Shown: positions 7,986 through 17,687 of the stretch, in pieces
Layout of the letters: every line of letters starts with the position of its first letter
Position numbering within the stretch: the first letter of the stretch is position 1
Origin: Acidiphilium acidophilum
GTDB taxonomy: Bacteria > Pseudomonadota > Alphaproteobacteria > Acetobacterales > Acetobacteraceae
Length of the DNA stretch: 64,000 nucleotides
Reading direction: 5' to 3'
NCBI RefSeq assembly: GCF_033842475.1
Contig: NZ_JAWXYB010000018.1
Coordinates: forward strand, 1,719,501 to 1,783,500
Program-made: the position numbers and the translations under genes
The notes under the pieces: generated by a model
Databases searched by the model: none
What the model was told of the DNA's origin: nothing
What the model saw: only the letters and a program-made list of their open reading frames with translations

Positions 7986-8960
7986 ATGAAACGAGCAAGC
8001 GGCTTTCGTCTGAGTCTCACCGGCATCGCGCTGCTGATCCCGCTCGCTTTGTTCATCATCGTGGTGTTTCTGGCTCAATACGCCTGGCCGGCGATCGGGT
8101 TCAATGGCATCCGCTTCATCGGGACGATCGATTGGAGCCTGGGCAATCTGTATATGAACCCCGTGACGGTACGGGGCTATTCGGTGCCACTCGGGGCGAA
8201 TTACGGAATTCTGGCATTCATCGTCGGCACATTGTTGTCCTCGTTTCTGGCGCTGCTGTTTGCTTTGCCGGTCGCTGTCGGGACGGCGATTTTCCTCGCC
8301 GAGGCTGCGCCCGATCGGTTGCGGCCGGCACTGTCGATGCTGGTGGAACTGGTGGCCGTGGTGCCGAGCGTCGTCTTCGGGCTCTGGGGAATTTATGTTC
8401 TGGCGCCGCTGATTTCCCATTATATCGGACCGGGGATTACGGCGGTATTCGGGTTCATTCCGTTTTTCAACATCCACAACAGCACGGGCAGCGGTTTCGG
8501 GCTGCTGGCCGCCGCGATCGTGCTGGCCCTGATGATCACGCCGATCATTGCGACCACGCTATACGATGCGTTGCATCAGGTGCCGCGCGAATTGCGGGAA
8601 TCCGCGGTGGCATTGGGGGCGACGAGGTTCGAGGTGGTGACCAAGACCATGCTGCCGACCGTGCGGGTGACGCTGGTGGGCGGGGTGGTGCTGGGGTTGG
8701 GGCGCGCGCTTGGGGAGACCATGGCGGTGCTGATGGTTTCCGGGGGCGCCCTGAACTACCTGCCGAAGACGATTTTTACGCCGATCAGCACGATGGCGGC
8801 CTTCATTCTGTCGCAACTGGACAGCGCGCTGTCGGACCCGACCGGAATGGCGGTGAAATCACTGGCCGAGATCGCGCTGGTTCTGTTTGTGATTACCCTT
8901 GCGGTCAACGCATTGGCACGGGTGATCGTGCGGGGAGCGACCCTTGTCCGCAACGTTTGA
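7986..8960 (+). CDS. pstC: Phosphate ABC transporter permease PstC
   Basis: PstC is one of the two inner-membrane channel subunits of the Pst phosphate importer. The 324-residue protein has about six hydrophobic helices and the binding-protein-dependent permease loop ALHQVPRELRESAVALGATR followed by GGVVLGLGRALGETMAVLMV, the EAA-type contact with the ATPase. A nearby ATG at 7981 is followed at once by a stop, so 7986 is the start. Its end overlaps the pstA start by 17 bases. Confidence 0.94.
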   Translation: MKRASGFRLSLTGIALLIPLALFIIVVFLAQYAWPAIGFNGIRFIGTIDWSLGNLYMNPVTVRGYSVPLGANYGILAFIVGTLLSSFLALLFALPVAVGTAIFLAEAAPDRLRPALSMLVELVAVVPSVVFGLWGIYVLAPLISHYIGPGITAVFGFIPFFNIHNSTGSGFGLLAAAIVLALMITPIIATTLYDALHQVPRELRESAVALGATRFEVVTKTMLPTVRVTLVGGVVLGLGRALGETMAVLMVSGGALNYLPKTIFTPISTMAAFILSQLDSALSDPTGMAVKSLAEIALVLFVITLAVNALARVIVRGATLVRNV

Positions 8961-9813
8961 AGCCGTGCCGACCAAACGCTCCTCGCTCGAACGGCGGCGA
9001 ATGATCACGAGCGCGATCGGCTGGGCCCTGTGTGGCTTGGCGTTTCTGCTGGTCGCGATACCGCTGCTCGATCTTGTGCTGACCATACTGATCAAGGGTG
9101 CCTCGGCATTTTCGATCACGCTGTTCACCACATCGAGCAACGGGGTGAAGGGCGGCCTGCTCGCCGCGATCGTCGGCACCACGGTGCTCTCGCTCGGTTC
9201 ACTGGTGTTCGCCGTACCGATCGGTGTGGGGGCCGGGATGTACCTCTCGGAATACGGGCAGAACCGGCTGGGATCGGTTATCCGGTTCTTGTCGGACACT
9301 CTGACCGGTATGCCTTCGGTCGTTCTGGGGTACTTTTCCTACATTACCATGGTGATCGGATTTGGCTGGCAGTTCTCGGCGCTGGCCGGTTCGATCACGC
9401 TCGCGATCATGATCGTGCCGTATCTGGCGCGGATTACTGAATTATCATTGCAGCGGGTGCCGGTTTCCATGCGAGAGGCGGCTTTTGCGCTGGGCGCCAG
9501 AGAGCGGACAGTGGCGTTCAATGTCGTGCTCTCGGCCGGGTTGCCGGGAGTGGTCACGGGCGTGTTGCTCGGGCTCGCGATTTCAGTCGGTGAGACGGCA
9601 CCGCTGATCTATACGGCTGGCTGGTCCAACTATGTCTGGAACGGCAAGTTTATCCATCAGCCGATCGGCTATCTGACCTACGTGATCTGGACCTTCATCG
9701 ATCAGCCCTACAAATCAGCCCATGCGCTGGCGTTCGCCGCGGCGTTGCTGGTGATGCTGGTGGTTCTGGCAATCAATATCGGGGTCCGGATCGTGCTGCG
9801 ACCGAAAATCTGA
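8944..9813 (+). CDS. pstA: Phosphate ABC transporter permease PstA
   Basis: PstA pairs with PstC in the inner membrane. The 289-residue protein has six hydrophobic segments and the EAA-type loop QRVPVSMREAAFALGARERT with VLLGLAISVGETAPLIYTAG after it. I use the TTG at 8944, because GGGGAG lies eight bases upstream; a GTG at 8965 is the alternative. The usual next genes, pstB (ATPase) and phoU, are absent: the next gene is argJ on the other strand. The ATPase must be encoded elsewhere. Confidence 0.93.
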   Translation: MSATFEAVPTKRSSLERRRMITSAIGWALCGLAFLLVAIPLLDLVLTILIKGASAFSITLFTTSSNGVKGGLLAAIVGTTVLSLGSLVFAVPIGVGAGMYLSEYGQNRLGSVIRFLSDTLTGMPSVVLGYFSYITMVIGFGWQFSALAGSITLAIMIVPYLARITELSLQRVPVSMREAAFALGARERTVAFNVVLSAGLPGVVTGVLLGLAISVGETAPLIYTAGWSNYVWNGKFIHQPIGYLTYVIWTFIDQPYKSAHALAFAAALLVMLVVLAINIGVRIVLRPKI

Positions 9814-9853
9814 CCGCAATGCCGCCAATCCGGCCTGGGGACGGCCCCTCGGT

Positions 9854-11083
9854 TCAGCTACGATAATCCCCGTTTATTTCGATATAGCCATGGGTCAGGT
9901 CGCAGCCCCAGACCGTGGCTTTTCCCCGCCCGAGTCCGAGATCGACGCCGATGTGGATTTCACCGCCGCGCATATGGGCGGCGACCGGAGTTTCATCGTA
10001 GGCTTCAGCGCGTGAGCCGTTCCGGGCAACCTCGATGCCGCCGATGCTGACGGCAAGACGATCGCGATCAGCCGGCTCGCCAGCTTTGCCGACGGCCATC
10101 ACGATCCGGCCCCAATTCGCGTCTTCCCCGGCGATGGCGGTTTTGACCAGGGGAGAATTGGCGATCGACAAGCCAATTCGGCGGGCGGATTGGTTGGAGA
10201 CCGCGCCTGATACAGAAACCTCGATCAATTTGCGCGCCCCTTCCCCGTCGCGCACGACCATCAGTGCGAGATCGTGGAGCACTTCGAACAAGGCGGCTCG
10301 AAACGGACCCAACTTGCGCGTATCGGCCACCGGGGCGGGCATGGATGCGCCGGTCGCGAAGAGGAGCACGGTGTCGGAGGTCGATGTATCGGAATCGACC
10401 GTGATGGAATTGAAGCTTGGTGCCACACCCTGCTTGAGGAGGGCTTGAAGGGTTTTTGCCGGAATGGCGGCGTCGGTCACTATAAATGCCAGCATGGTCG
10501 CCATATCAGGCGCAATCATGCCGCTACCTTTGGCGATGCCCGAGATGCGGACCGTAGCGCCATCAATCAGACAGGTGCGTGTCGCGGCTTTCGGGAAGGT
10601 ATCGGTTGTCATGATCGCCCGTGCGGCGGCTGCCCAGCCATCCGGCGACAGGTTCGCTGCCAGATCATCCGTGACGGCAATGATTTTTTCAGCGGGGAGC
10701 GGTTCGCCGATCACACCGGTGGATGCAAGAAATATAGCCGAGGGCTGGCAATCGAGTGAAGCCGCGGCGGCTTGCGCTGTCAGGCTCGCAGCGGTGTAAC
10801 CCGCTGCTCCGTTGAACACGTTGGCGTTCCCCGCGTTGACGAGGAGCCCCCGCGCGACGCCCGCAGGCAATTTCTCGCGATTCCAGATGACCGGCGCACC
10901 GGGACAGCGGTTACGCGTAAAGACACCGGCCACCGTGGTCCCGGGCTCGAAAGCGGCCAGCATGACATCGGCCCTGTCACGATATTTGATGGCAGCCTTG
11001 GCGGTCGCAAATCGAACGCCTCGGACCGGCGGCAGGGCGGGCAGTTGTTGGGCAAGAGGAGATACCGCCAGCGCCTTGGCCAT
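9854..11083 (-). CDS. argJ: Bifunctional glutamate N-acetyltransferase/N-acetylglutamate synthase ArgJ
   Basis: ArgJ moves the acetyl group from N-acetylornithine to glutamate in arginine synthesis and can use acetyl-CoA. It is made as a precursor that cleaves itself before the Thr of an ATML motif. That site is clear here as [13 protein letters not shown], and the conserved [17 protein letters not shown] segment follows. The 409-residue length is normal. I start at ATG 11083; a TTG codon sits just before it. The stop of the upstream PPIase gene is 12 bases away, so the two genes are cotranscribed. Confidence 0.95.
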   Translation of the reverse strand: MAKALAVSPLAQQLPALPPVRGVRFATAKAAIKYRDRADVMLAAFEPGTTVAGVFTRNRCPGAPVIWNREKLPAGVARGLLVNAGNANVFNGAAGYTAASLTAQAAAASLDCQPSAIFLASTGVIGEPLPAEKIIAVTDDLAANLSPDGWAAAARAIMTTDTFPKAATRTCLIDGATVRISGIAKGSGMIAPDMATMLAFIVTDAAIPAKTLQALLKQGVAPSFNSITVDSDTSTSDTVLLFATGASMPAPVADTRKLGPFRAALFEVLHDLALMVVRDGEGARKLIEVSVSGAVSNQSARRIGLSIANSPLVKTAIAGEDANWGRIVMAVGKAGEPADRDRLAVSIGGIEVARNGSRAEAYDETPVAAHMRGGEIHIGVDLGLGRGKATVWGCDLTHGYIEINGDYRS

Positions 11084-11095
11084 CAAATCAGAGCC

Positions 11096-12031
11096 CTATT
11101 TGGACGCAGGAGCCATAGATGAGTCGCCCGCAGAAGACGGCGTTGCCGGAGAACCATCGGGATTGAAGAGCTTTATTTTCAATCCAGTACGGGCATTTTC
11201 TAAAGCCTTGGTTATGGCCGCATCGGTCATTTTCTGACGGATGCTGTCTTTGACATCATCGAAACTGGGTGCTGGCTTCTCGCGTTTGCCCTGGGATTTG
11301 ATGATGTGCCAGCCGAATTGCGATTGGACCGGCGTTTTCGTGTAGGTACCGGGCTTGAGAGCGAATGCCGCGTCGGCGAAGGGCTTGACCATCTCATCCT
11401 TGGTGAACCAGCCGAGTTCTCCGCCGTTTTTGGCACCCGGATCGATGCTGTCCTTGATCGCCAGCGCGCTGAACTTGGCCCCCTTGTTGAGCTGATCGAT
11501 GATTTTTTCAGCTTCAGCCTTGGTTTTGACCAAAATCTGGCGGGCCTTGACCTCTTCGGGCTGCTTCTGACCCACGTAATGCTTTTGATAATATGCCTTG
11601 ACCGCCGCATCGTTGAGTTTCGGCTTGACCTCGGCGCGGAGGTACGCGGCCTCCAGCGCCCGGTTGGCCGCTTCTCGCATCTGGGTCTTGACCGCGGGTT
11701 TTTTGGCAATGCCGCTTTCGCGGGCTTTGACCAGAAGAGCACGTTCATCGACGAGACGGTTGAGAAGAACGGGGTAAAGCTCCTGCGGCGGCGCCTGTTG
11801 CAACTGGGGTGGCAGGGATTGAGCAGCCTTCGCAAGGGCGGACAGGTGGATGTCGTGCCCGTTCACAATGGCGACCACAGGATCTTTGGCCGGCACACTC
11901 GACGACGTGGCAGGCTTGGTCGCATCGTTGGCGCTGTCGCTGGTCGCCGCACGGGCGACGCCTGCAGTGACCATAACAACTGCTACAGCGCCGTAAACTG
12001 CCGCAGAGTACCCGTAGCTCGAACGCTTCAT
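11096..12031 (-). CDS. Periplasmic parvulin-type peptidyl-prolyl cis-trans isomerase
   Basis: The 311-residue exported foldase has a signal peptide (AVYGAVAVVMVTAGVARA), an N-terminal SurA-like helical region (about residues 45-150), and a rotamase domain at about 160-255 with VKARQILVKTKAEA, GAKNGGELGWFTKDEMV and VQSQFGWHIIKSQGKRE. It isomerises proline bonds and helps fold secreted proteins. The neighbours fit: argJ follows in the same transcript and secA, the secretion motor, is divergent. A PPIase/argJ/secA cluster is familiar in alphaproteobacteria. The tail is Ser/Pro/Ala-rich. Confidence 0.88.
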   Translation of the reverse strand: MKRSSYGYSAAVYGAVAVVMVTAGVARAATSDSANDATKPATSSSVPAKDPVVAIVNGHDIHLSALAKAAQSLPPQLQQAPPQELYPVLLNRLVDERALLVKARESGIAKKPAVKTQMREAANRALEAAYLRAEVKPKLNDAAVKAYYQKHYVGQKQPEEVKARQILVKTKAEAEKIIDQLNKGAKFSALAIKDSIDPGAKNGGELGWFTKDEMVKPFADAAFALKPGTYTKTPVQSQFGWHIIKSQGKREKPAPSFDDVKDSIRQKMTDAAITKALENARTGLKIKLFNPDGSPATPSSAGDSSMAPASK

Positions 12032-12127
12032 CCGATATCATCCCATTTCAAGAACCGGCGCACCATGACCGAACTGGGCGAACCGGGCAAGACGGGGCGG
12101 TGAACCTCATCCGGTCGTGCTTGTTTA

Positions 12128-12156
12128 TTGACCGGACCGGCACGCGCTCCTATGTC
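12128..12156 (+). promoter_or_regulatory. Candidate sigma-70 promoter for secA
   Basis: TTGACC at 12128-12133 and TATGTC at 12151-12156 are separated by 17 bases and lie about 90 bases before the secA start, in the gap between divergent genes. This is a match by eye only. Confidence 0.4.
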
Positions 12157-12244
12157 TGACCGTTGAAACAACGTCTGCCGCTAGCCGGATTCCAGCTTGT
12201 GTCGGTATGCGACGTTGCCTGACCAAACGGAACCTCGTCTCATC

Positions 12245-14983
12245 ATGATATCACGTATCGCCCGCGCGCTTCTCGGCACTACCAACGATCGCTCCCTGAA
12301 AGCCTATCGCCGCAGGATCGGCCGGATCAACGCCGTCGAGCCGAGCCTGGCTGAACTTGATGATGCCGCGCTTCAGGCCAAGACCATCGAATTCCGGACG
12401 CGCATCGAAGGCGGCGAATCGTTGGACGATCTGCTCCCTGAAGCCTTCGCGGTCTGTCGCGAAGGAGCGAAACGCGTTCTTGGCATGCGCCATTTCGATG
12501 TTCAGCTGATCGGCGGCATGGTCCTGCATGACGGCAAGATCGCGGAGATGAAAACCGGCGAGGGCAAGACCCTGGTCGCGACGCTGCCAGTGTACCTGAA
12601 TGCATTATCGGGACGGGGCGTTCATGTCGTCACCGTGAACGACTATCTTGCGCGGCGCGATGCCGAGTGGATGGGACAACTTTATAATTTTCTCGGATTG
12701 TCGGTCGGGATCATTGTGCCCGGGATCGAGGATGACGAGCGGCGCGCCGCATATGCGTGCGATATCACCTATGGAACCAATAACGAGTTCGGGTTCGACT
12801 ATCTTCGTGACAATATGAAGTATGCGCTGGCCGACATGGTGCAGCGCGATTTCAACTACGCCATCGTTGACGAGGTCGACAGCATCCTGATCGATGAGGC
12901 TCGGACCCCGCTTATCATATCCGGCCCGTCGGACGAACCGACCGAGCTCTACGCGCAGGTGGACGGGCTCGTGAAAATCCTCGCCGAAGATCCGCTGAAC
13001 TACGACAAGGACGAGAAGTTCAAGACCGTCAACCTGACCGAAGCCGGTTCTGAAACGATCGAGCGGATGCTGGCAGAAGCCGGGTTACTGACAGAAGGCA
13101 ATTTGTACGACGTCTTCAATGTTTCGCTGGTTCACCATACGCAGCAATCGTTGCGTGCGCATACACTGTTTGCCCGCGATGTCGATTACATCGTCAAGAA
13201 CGGTCAGGTGATCATCATCGACGAATTCACCGGCCGGATGATGGAGGGAAGGCGCTACTCGGATGGGTTGCACCAGGCTTTAGAAGCCAAGGAGCATGTC
13301 ACGGTCGAGCGTGAAAATCAGACGCTCGCATCCATCACATTCCAGAATTATTTCAGGCTGTACCCGAAACTTTCGGGCATGACCGGAACGGCCATGACGG
13401 AAGCGGATGAGTTCGAGGAAATCTACAAGCTGTTGGTCGTCGAGGTGCCCACCAATGTGCCGGTGAGCCGCAAGGACAGCGATGACGAGGTTTATCGGAG
13501 CGAATCGGAAAAATATCAGGCCGTCGCGACATTGATCGAAGAGTGCCGCGCCCGCGAACAGCCCGTACTGGTCGGGACCACTTCGATCGAAAAATCAGAA
13601 ATCATCTCCAACCTTCTGACATCGATGGGAATCGAGCATTCGGTGCTCAACGCCCGGTTCCATGAACAGGAAGCCAGCATCGTGGCAGACGCGGGTGCGC
13701 CGGGTGCCGTGACGATTGCGACCAATATGGCCGGGCGCGGCACCGACATCAAACTCGGTGGCAACCTTGAAGCGCGGTTGCAGAAGCAACTCGACGCGCT
13801 CGACCCTGCCCTCAGAGCGGAGCGCGAGGCGGCCATTCGCGCCGAGATCGAGAGCGCCCACGAGATCGTCCGTGCGGCTGGCGGCTTGTTCGTCATCGGA
13901 ACGGAACGGCATGAGAGCCGCCGGGTCGACAACCAGTTGCGTGGTCGATCCGGTCGTCAGGGCGACCCTGGTGCTTCGCGGTTCTTCCTCTCGCTTGACG
14001 ATGATCTGATGCGGATTTTCGGGTCAGACCGCATGGGGCCGATGTTGCAGAAACTCGGATTGAAGGATGGCGAGGCCATCATTCATCCCTGGATCAACAA
14101 GGCTCTGGAAAAGGCGCAGAAAAAGGTCGAGGCCAGAAACTTCGATACCCGCAAGAACCTTTTGAAATACGACGACGTGATGAACAACCAGCGCAAGGAG
14201 GTCTATGCGCAGCGCCGGGAGTTCATGGCGGCCGAGAGCGTTGCGGACGTCATCGGCGAGATGCGTGCCGATACGATCGCTGAAGTCGTGGAACGGCGGA
14301 TTCCGACCAAAGCGTACGCGGAACAGTGGGAAAGCCTCGAACTCAGGGAAGATGTGCAGCGGATTTTCGGTATCGATCTTCCGATCGAGGAATGGGCTGC
14401 CGAGGAAGGTATTGACGAGACGCATCTGCGCGAACGGATCGCCGAAGCGGTCGATGCGCATATGAGTGCGAAAGCGGAAAGTTTCGGTCCGGACTTCATG
14501 CGGTTTCTCGAGAAATCGATCTTGCTGCAAACCCTCGATCATCTTTGGAAAGAGCATCTCCTCGCGCTCGATCATCTGCGGCAGGGCATCGGCCTGCGCG
14601 CTTATGGCCAGCGTGACCCGCTGAATGAGTACAAGGCTGAAGCGTTTGCACTGTTTTCGGTCATGCTGGAGGATCTGAAGGAACAGGTATCGACAGCGCT
14701 TGCGCACGTCGAGCTGGGCGTCGATCCCGCAGCGAACCCACCTGTATTCGATCCTTCGATGTTGCTTGAAAGTCACTCCCACTCGGATCCCTTCCACGGC
14801 GAGCTTGGGTTGGCTCAAGCCGAAGTGGCGGGCGCGATGCCGTTACCGGTCACGAGTCTGCGCGCCGAGGCGGTGGACCCGGCGCGACCGGAAACATGGG
14901 CCGCCACGCCGCGCAATGCGCCGTGTCCCTGTGGATCGGGAAAAAAATACAAATATTGCCACGGCAATCTCGGGCCAGGCTGA
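12245..14983 (+). CDS. secA: Protein translocase ATPase SecA
   Basis: SecA drives unfolded preproteins through SecYEG using ATP. The 912-residue protein has Walker [10 protein letters not shown], the [19 protein letters not shown] Walker B region, [15 protein letters not shown] and [10 protein letters not shown] motifs of the second nucleotide domain, and the C-terminal zinc/SecB site [16 protein letters not shown] chose ATG 12245 because [19 protein letters not shown] matches the usual SecA N-terminus; an earlier in-frame ATG at 12197 adds 16 residues that do not fit. The start is preceded by a likely promoter. It faces away from the PPIase/argJ pair. Confidence 0.97.
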   Translation: MISRIARALLGTTNDRSLKAYRRRIGRINAVEPSLAELDDAALQAKTIEFRTRIEGGESLDDLLPEAFAVCREGAKRVLGMRHFDVQLIGGMVLHDGKIAEMKTGEGKTLVATLPVYLNALSGRGVHVVTVNDYLARRDAEWMGQLYNFLGLSVGIIVPGIEDDERRAAYACDITYGTNNEFGFDYLRDNMKYALADMVQRDFNYAIVDEVDSILIDEARTPLIISGPSDEPTELYAQVDGLVKILAEDPLNYDKDEKFKTVNLTEAGSETIERMLAEAGLLTEGNLYDVFNVSLVHHTQQSLRAHTLFARDVDYIVKNGQVIIIDEFTGRMMEGRRYSDGLHQALEAKEHVTVERENQTLASITFQNYFRLYPKLSGMTGTAMTEADEFEEIYKLLVVEVPTNVPVSRKDSDDEVYRSESEKYQAVATLIEECRAREQPVLVGTTSIEKSEIISNLLTSMGIEHSVLNARFHEQEASIVADAGAPGAVTIATNMAGRGTDIKLGGNLEARLQKQLDALDPALRAEREAAIRAEIESAHEIVRAAGGLFVIGTERHESRRVDNQLRGRSGRQGDPGASRFFLSLDDDLMRIFGSDRMGPMLQKLGLKDGEAIIHPWINKALEKAQKKVEARNFDTRKNLLKYDDVMNNQRKEVYAQRREFMAAESVADVIGEMRADTIAEVVERRIPTKAYAEQWESLELREDVQRIFGIDLPIEEWAAEEGIDETHLRERIAEAVDAHMSAKAESFGPDFMRFLEKSILLQTLDHLWKEHLLALDHLRQGIGLRAYGQRDPLNEYKAEAFALFSVMLEDLKEQVSTALAHVELGVDPAANPPVFDPSMLLESHSHSDPFHGELGLAQAEVAGAMPLPVTSLRAEAVDPARPETWAATPRNAPCPCGSGKKYKYCHGNLGPG

Positions 14984-15033
14984 AATTGGCCATCTATCGC
15001 CGGAAGTTTCGGGAGCCCGCGTTTGAGAAGACG

Positions 15034-15492
15034 CTAACTATATTCCGACTTGGTCGAGATATCGAGCGTCTCTGTTAATTTGATGATCTCGCCTTTCAAC
15101 CTGGTGAATGCAGAATCATCAAGTCGGGTACGACACCTGACCTCATTCTGTATCGTGACAAGATTGTTAGCAAGTTCATACCCTTTCGGAGCCAACTTCA
15201 CGACGACGACACGCTCGTCCTGACGGCTCCGCTCACGTGTGATCCAGTCGGCCTCGGCGAGGCGCTTCAGAAGGGGCGTAACCGTTGCCGCGTCCAGCTT
15301 GAGCGCCTCTGCAATACCGTTCACGGTGGACTCGTGGCATTCAATCAATACCAACAGGACGATGTACTGGGGGTAGGTAATTTTATATTTGGCTAATAAC
15401 GGCCTATATATTCTAGTAATTGAATGTGTTGCCGCGTATAGGGCAAAGCACAACTGATTATCCAGCCGAAGATTTTCGAATTCCCTGCCCAT
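15034..15492 (-). CDS. ohrR: MarR-family organic peroxide sensor OhrR
   Basis: OhrR is a dimeric repressor that senses organic hydroperoxides through an N-terminal Cys. The 152-residue protein has the typical opening LDNQLCFALYAATHS with Cys15, then YPQYIVLLVL, and the winged-helix region LKLDAATVTPLLKRLAEADWITRERSRQDERVVVVKL. The usual partner gene ohr is not adjacent in this window. An inverted repeat lies just upstream and is a plausible operator for autoregulation. Confidence 0.88.
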   Translation of the reverse strand: MGREFENLRLDNQLCFALYAATHSITRIYRPLLAKYKITYPQYIVLLVLIECHESTVNGIAEALKLDAATVTPLLKRLAEADWITRERSRQDERVVVVKLAPKGYELANNLVTIQNEVRCRTRLDDSAFTRLKGEIIKLTETLDISTKSEYS

Positions 15493-15526
15493 AGCACCCC
15501 GCCTTTGCGATATCTCATTTTTTATA

Positions 15527-15558
15527 TCGTAAAACTGAATAAGTCCAGTTTGTTACGA
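15527..15558 (-). promoter_or_regulatory. Inverted repeat upstream of ohrR, candidate operator
   Basis: Arms TCGTAAAACTG and CAGTTTGTTACGA are near mirror images (TCGTAA...TTACGA outside, AACTG...CAGTT inside) around AATAAGTC. The site lies 35-66 bases before the ohrR start codon in AT-rich DNA, the right place for a MarR-type repressor to bind its own promoter. It is not the classic Bacillus OhrR box. Confidence 0.45.
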
Positions 15559-15639
15559 ATTAACTGACAGCGTGCCTGACACGATATCGAAGTCGTGACC
15601 TCCAAGGATCATTGATGGTTAACGCTGTGTCGGTCAATA

Positions 15640-15673
15640 AAAAACCGCTCCCGATGGATCGGGAGCGGTTTTT
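15640..15673 (-). terminator. Rho-independent terminator after rpsI
   Basis: Perfect inverted arms AAAAACCGCTCCCGAT and ATCGGGAGCGGTTTTT meet over a tiny loop. The hairpin has an A-run on one side and a T-run on the other, so it can work in both directions. It lies 24 bases past the rpsI stop. Confidence 0.85.
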
Positions 15674-15696
15674 CCTGTTGGACAAAGGCTGCCGCG

Positions 15697-16188
15697 TCAG
15701 CGCTTGCTGAACTGGAAGCTCCGGCGTGCCTTGGCCTTACCGTATTTTTTGCGCTCGACCGTGCGGGGGTCGCGGGTAAGAAAGCCAGCGACTTTCAGAA
15801 TCCCGCGCAAATCAGGCTCATAATAGGTCAGCGCCCGTGAAATTCCATGACGCACTGCCCCTGCCTGCCCTGAGAGGCCACCGCCGGTTACCGTCGCCAT
15901 GACGTCGAACTGGTTGTAACGATCGGCGACCAGGAACGGTTGGGTGATCAGCATGCGCAACACCGGACGCGCGAAGTACTGGGCGGCCTTGCGACCGTTG
16001 ATGATGATCTCGCCTTTGCCCGGCTTGATCCACACCCGCGCAACAGCGTCCTTACGACGACCTGTGGCATATGAGCGACCCTGCGCGTCGCGTTTCGATT
16101 CGCGCTTCGGAGCCTGGTCGCTATCGGACATGCCGGTACCCGGCGTGATGACCGATTTGAGATCGGCGAGAGTTCCAGTTTCAGACAT
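15697..16188 (-). CDS. rpsI: 30S ribosomal protein S9
   Basis: S9 is a small-subunit protein whose C-terminal Lys-Arg reaches the P-site tRNA. The 163-residue product carries [18 protein letters not shown], the [19 protein letters not shown] core and the invariant end RRSFQFSKR. The N-terminus has an extra 40 or so polar residues, common in alphaproteobacteria. I prefer ATG 16188, because GAGG lies eight bases before it; a GTG at 16194 overlapping the rplM stop is possible. It forms the usual pair with rplM. Confidence 0.96.
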   Translation of the reverse strand: MSETGTLADLKSVITPGTGMSDSDQAPKRESKRDAQGRSYATGRRKDAVARVWIKPGKGEIIINGRKAAQYFARPVLRMLITQPFLVADRYNQFDVMATVTGGGLSGQAGAVRHGISRALTYYEPDLRGILKVAGFLTRDPRTVERKKYGKAKARRSFQFSKR

Positions 16189-16190
16189 AC

Positions 16191-16655
16191 TCACGCCCTC
16201 ACGTTTTTGCGGTTCATGGATGCGATATCCAGCACCCGCGGTTGTTGGCCGTCATGCGGATGAGCCGCACCTGCATAGATATGAAGATTTTTCATCTGCT
16301 GGCGTTGCAGCGGTCCACGCGTGATCATGCGCTCCACCGCCTTTTCGAGGACGCGCTCGGGGTGTTTACTTTCAAGGCGCTGCCGCAGCGTCCTTCCCTT
16401 GATGCCCCCGGCAAATCCCGTGTGGTAATAGAATACGCTCTGGTCAAGCTTGTTACCCGAAACCTTCACCTTTTCGGCATTCACCACGACGATATGATCG
16501 CCACAGTCGACATGGGGCGTGAATTGCGGCTTGTGCTTGCCGCGCAGGCGGGTTGCGATCAGGGCAGCGAGACGGCCGAGGACAAGCCCTTCGGCGTCGA
16601 TCAGCACCCAGTCTTTCTGGACGTCCGCCGGCTTCAGCGAAACGGTGGTTTTCAT
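16191..16655 (-). CDS. rplM: 50S ribosomal protein L13
   Basis: L13 is an early-assembling large-subunit protein. The 154-residue product has [20 protein letters not shown], the [18 protein letters not shown] segment, [14 protein letters not shown] and [16 protein letters not shown], all standard for L13. rpsI follows at once, the conserved order. A promoter candidate and a short hairpin lie just upstream. Confidence 0.96.
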   Translation of the reverse strand: MKTTVSLKPADVQKDWVLIDAEGLVLGRLAALIATRLRGKHKPQFTPHVDCGDHIVVVNAEKVKVSGNKLDQSVFYYHTGFAGGIKGRTLRQRLESKHPERVLEKAVERMITRGPLQRQQMKNLHIYAGAAHPHDGQQPRVLDIASMNRKNVRA

Positions 16656-16693
16656 GATACTCGTTCCTTAAGGTCTACTTGGATAGTGCGCGG

Positions 16694-16722
16694 CTTATGC
16701 GGGAAGCCGCTGCAGCAGTCAA
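16694..16722 (-). promoter_or_regulatory. Candidate sigma-70 promoter for rplM-rpsI
   Basis: On the minus strand TTGACT (16717-16722) and CATAAG (16694-16699) have a 17-base spacer and lie about 40 bases before the rplM ATG. A 7-bp perfect inverted repeat, GCGGCTT and AAGCCGC (16690-16710), covers the -10 region and might be a control site. Confidence 0.4.
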
Positions 16723-16727
16723 CCAGA

Positions 16728-17678
16728 TTACGTTGTGGTATCTGTATACCGTGAATTCGCCGCAGTAAGTTCAAGGATGGTCGGGATCGAGATTGATGCG
16801 GAAAACCCAAGTGCAGAGCCCGCGAGCGCAACATCCGCCTGAAACGAACCGGAGAAACTTTTCCATAACTCCGCCTGGCCTGCCGCCGACGCGGCCATGG
16901 AAAGGATGCCTGTCGGCACCGGCAGAAGTATCCTCCGGCGTCCGAGACCGCGGGCGAGTGCCCGGATGAGATCCGCCGTCGATATGGGAGACGGATGGGC
17001 CGCGATAAGCGTTTCGGGGGACGACGGATGGGAAATGATAACGTCGATAAGCTTGGCCACGTCATCGACCGCGATAAAGCTCCGACGATTATCGATTGAA
17101 CCAAAGGGTAACGGCATGCTCGATCCGATCAGGCGAACCAGACGCGGGATATTGCCGGCACAGCCTGGGCCCAAAACGGCACAAGGTCGGACGATGGTCA
17201 GCCGCGTACGGGACCCCGCGACGATCGAACGGACGGCTCCCTCACCCGCCAGCTTGCTTCTGGCGTAGTCGTCATCGGGTGAGGGTTCGCTTGCTTCCGA
17301 GAAGAGCGTATCGCGGGATTTGCCATACACTGCCGCCGAAGACACGAGCACCAGATGGGGAACGCCCCGTGCGACCGCCGCTTCCGCCACCCGCGATGCG
17401 GCCTGTACATTGGCTCGCGAAAGATCCGCAGGGTTCACGCCATGACGATGAGCAAGCCCCGCCGCATGCACAACCGCGTGGACACTGCGCATTGCGTTGC
17501 CGAGAATATGGCTTGGCGCGGACAGGTCACCAGCCTCGACGGTTCGCGTCGCACCTGGGACATCCCTGGCGTGACGCAGGGCGACAACGACCTCATGACC
17601 GCTGGAAGCAAGAGTTCTGGAAACGGCGCGACCGACGAACCCGGCCGCCCCACACACGAGCACAACTTGGCGGGTCAA
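16728..17678 (-). CDS. NAD-dependent epimerase/dehydratase (extended SDR), probably nucleotide-sugar
   Basis: The 316-residue protein has the Rossmann motif GAAGFVG (residues 10-16), the catalytic SSAAVYG and YARSK (Tyr-x-x-x-Lys) sites, and RPCAVLGPG, like UDP-sugar 4-epimerases. It would act on a nucleotide sugar in the cytoplasm, but the substrate is not clear. The start is TTG 17678, needed to keep the first beta strand. It lies 9 bases after the GH15 gene and so is the third gene of a phaR/GH15/epimerase unit. Confidence 0.75.
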   Translation of the reverse strand: MTRQVVLVCGAAGFVGRAVSRTLASSGHEVVVALRHARDVPGATRTVEAGDLSAPSHILGNAMRSVHAVVHAAGLAHRHGVNPADLSRANVQAASRVAEAAVARGVPHLVLVSSAAVYGKSRDTLFSEASEPSPDDDYARSKLAGEGAVRSIVAGSRTRLTIVRPCAVLGPGCAGNIPRLVRLIGSSMPLPFGSIDNRRSFIAVDDVAKLIDVIISHPSSPETLIAAHPSPISTADLIRALARGLGRRRILLPVPTGILSMAASAAGQAELWKSFSGSFQADVALAGSALGFSASISIPTILELTAANSRYTDTTT

Positions 17679-17687
17679 GGCTTTATC

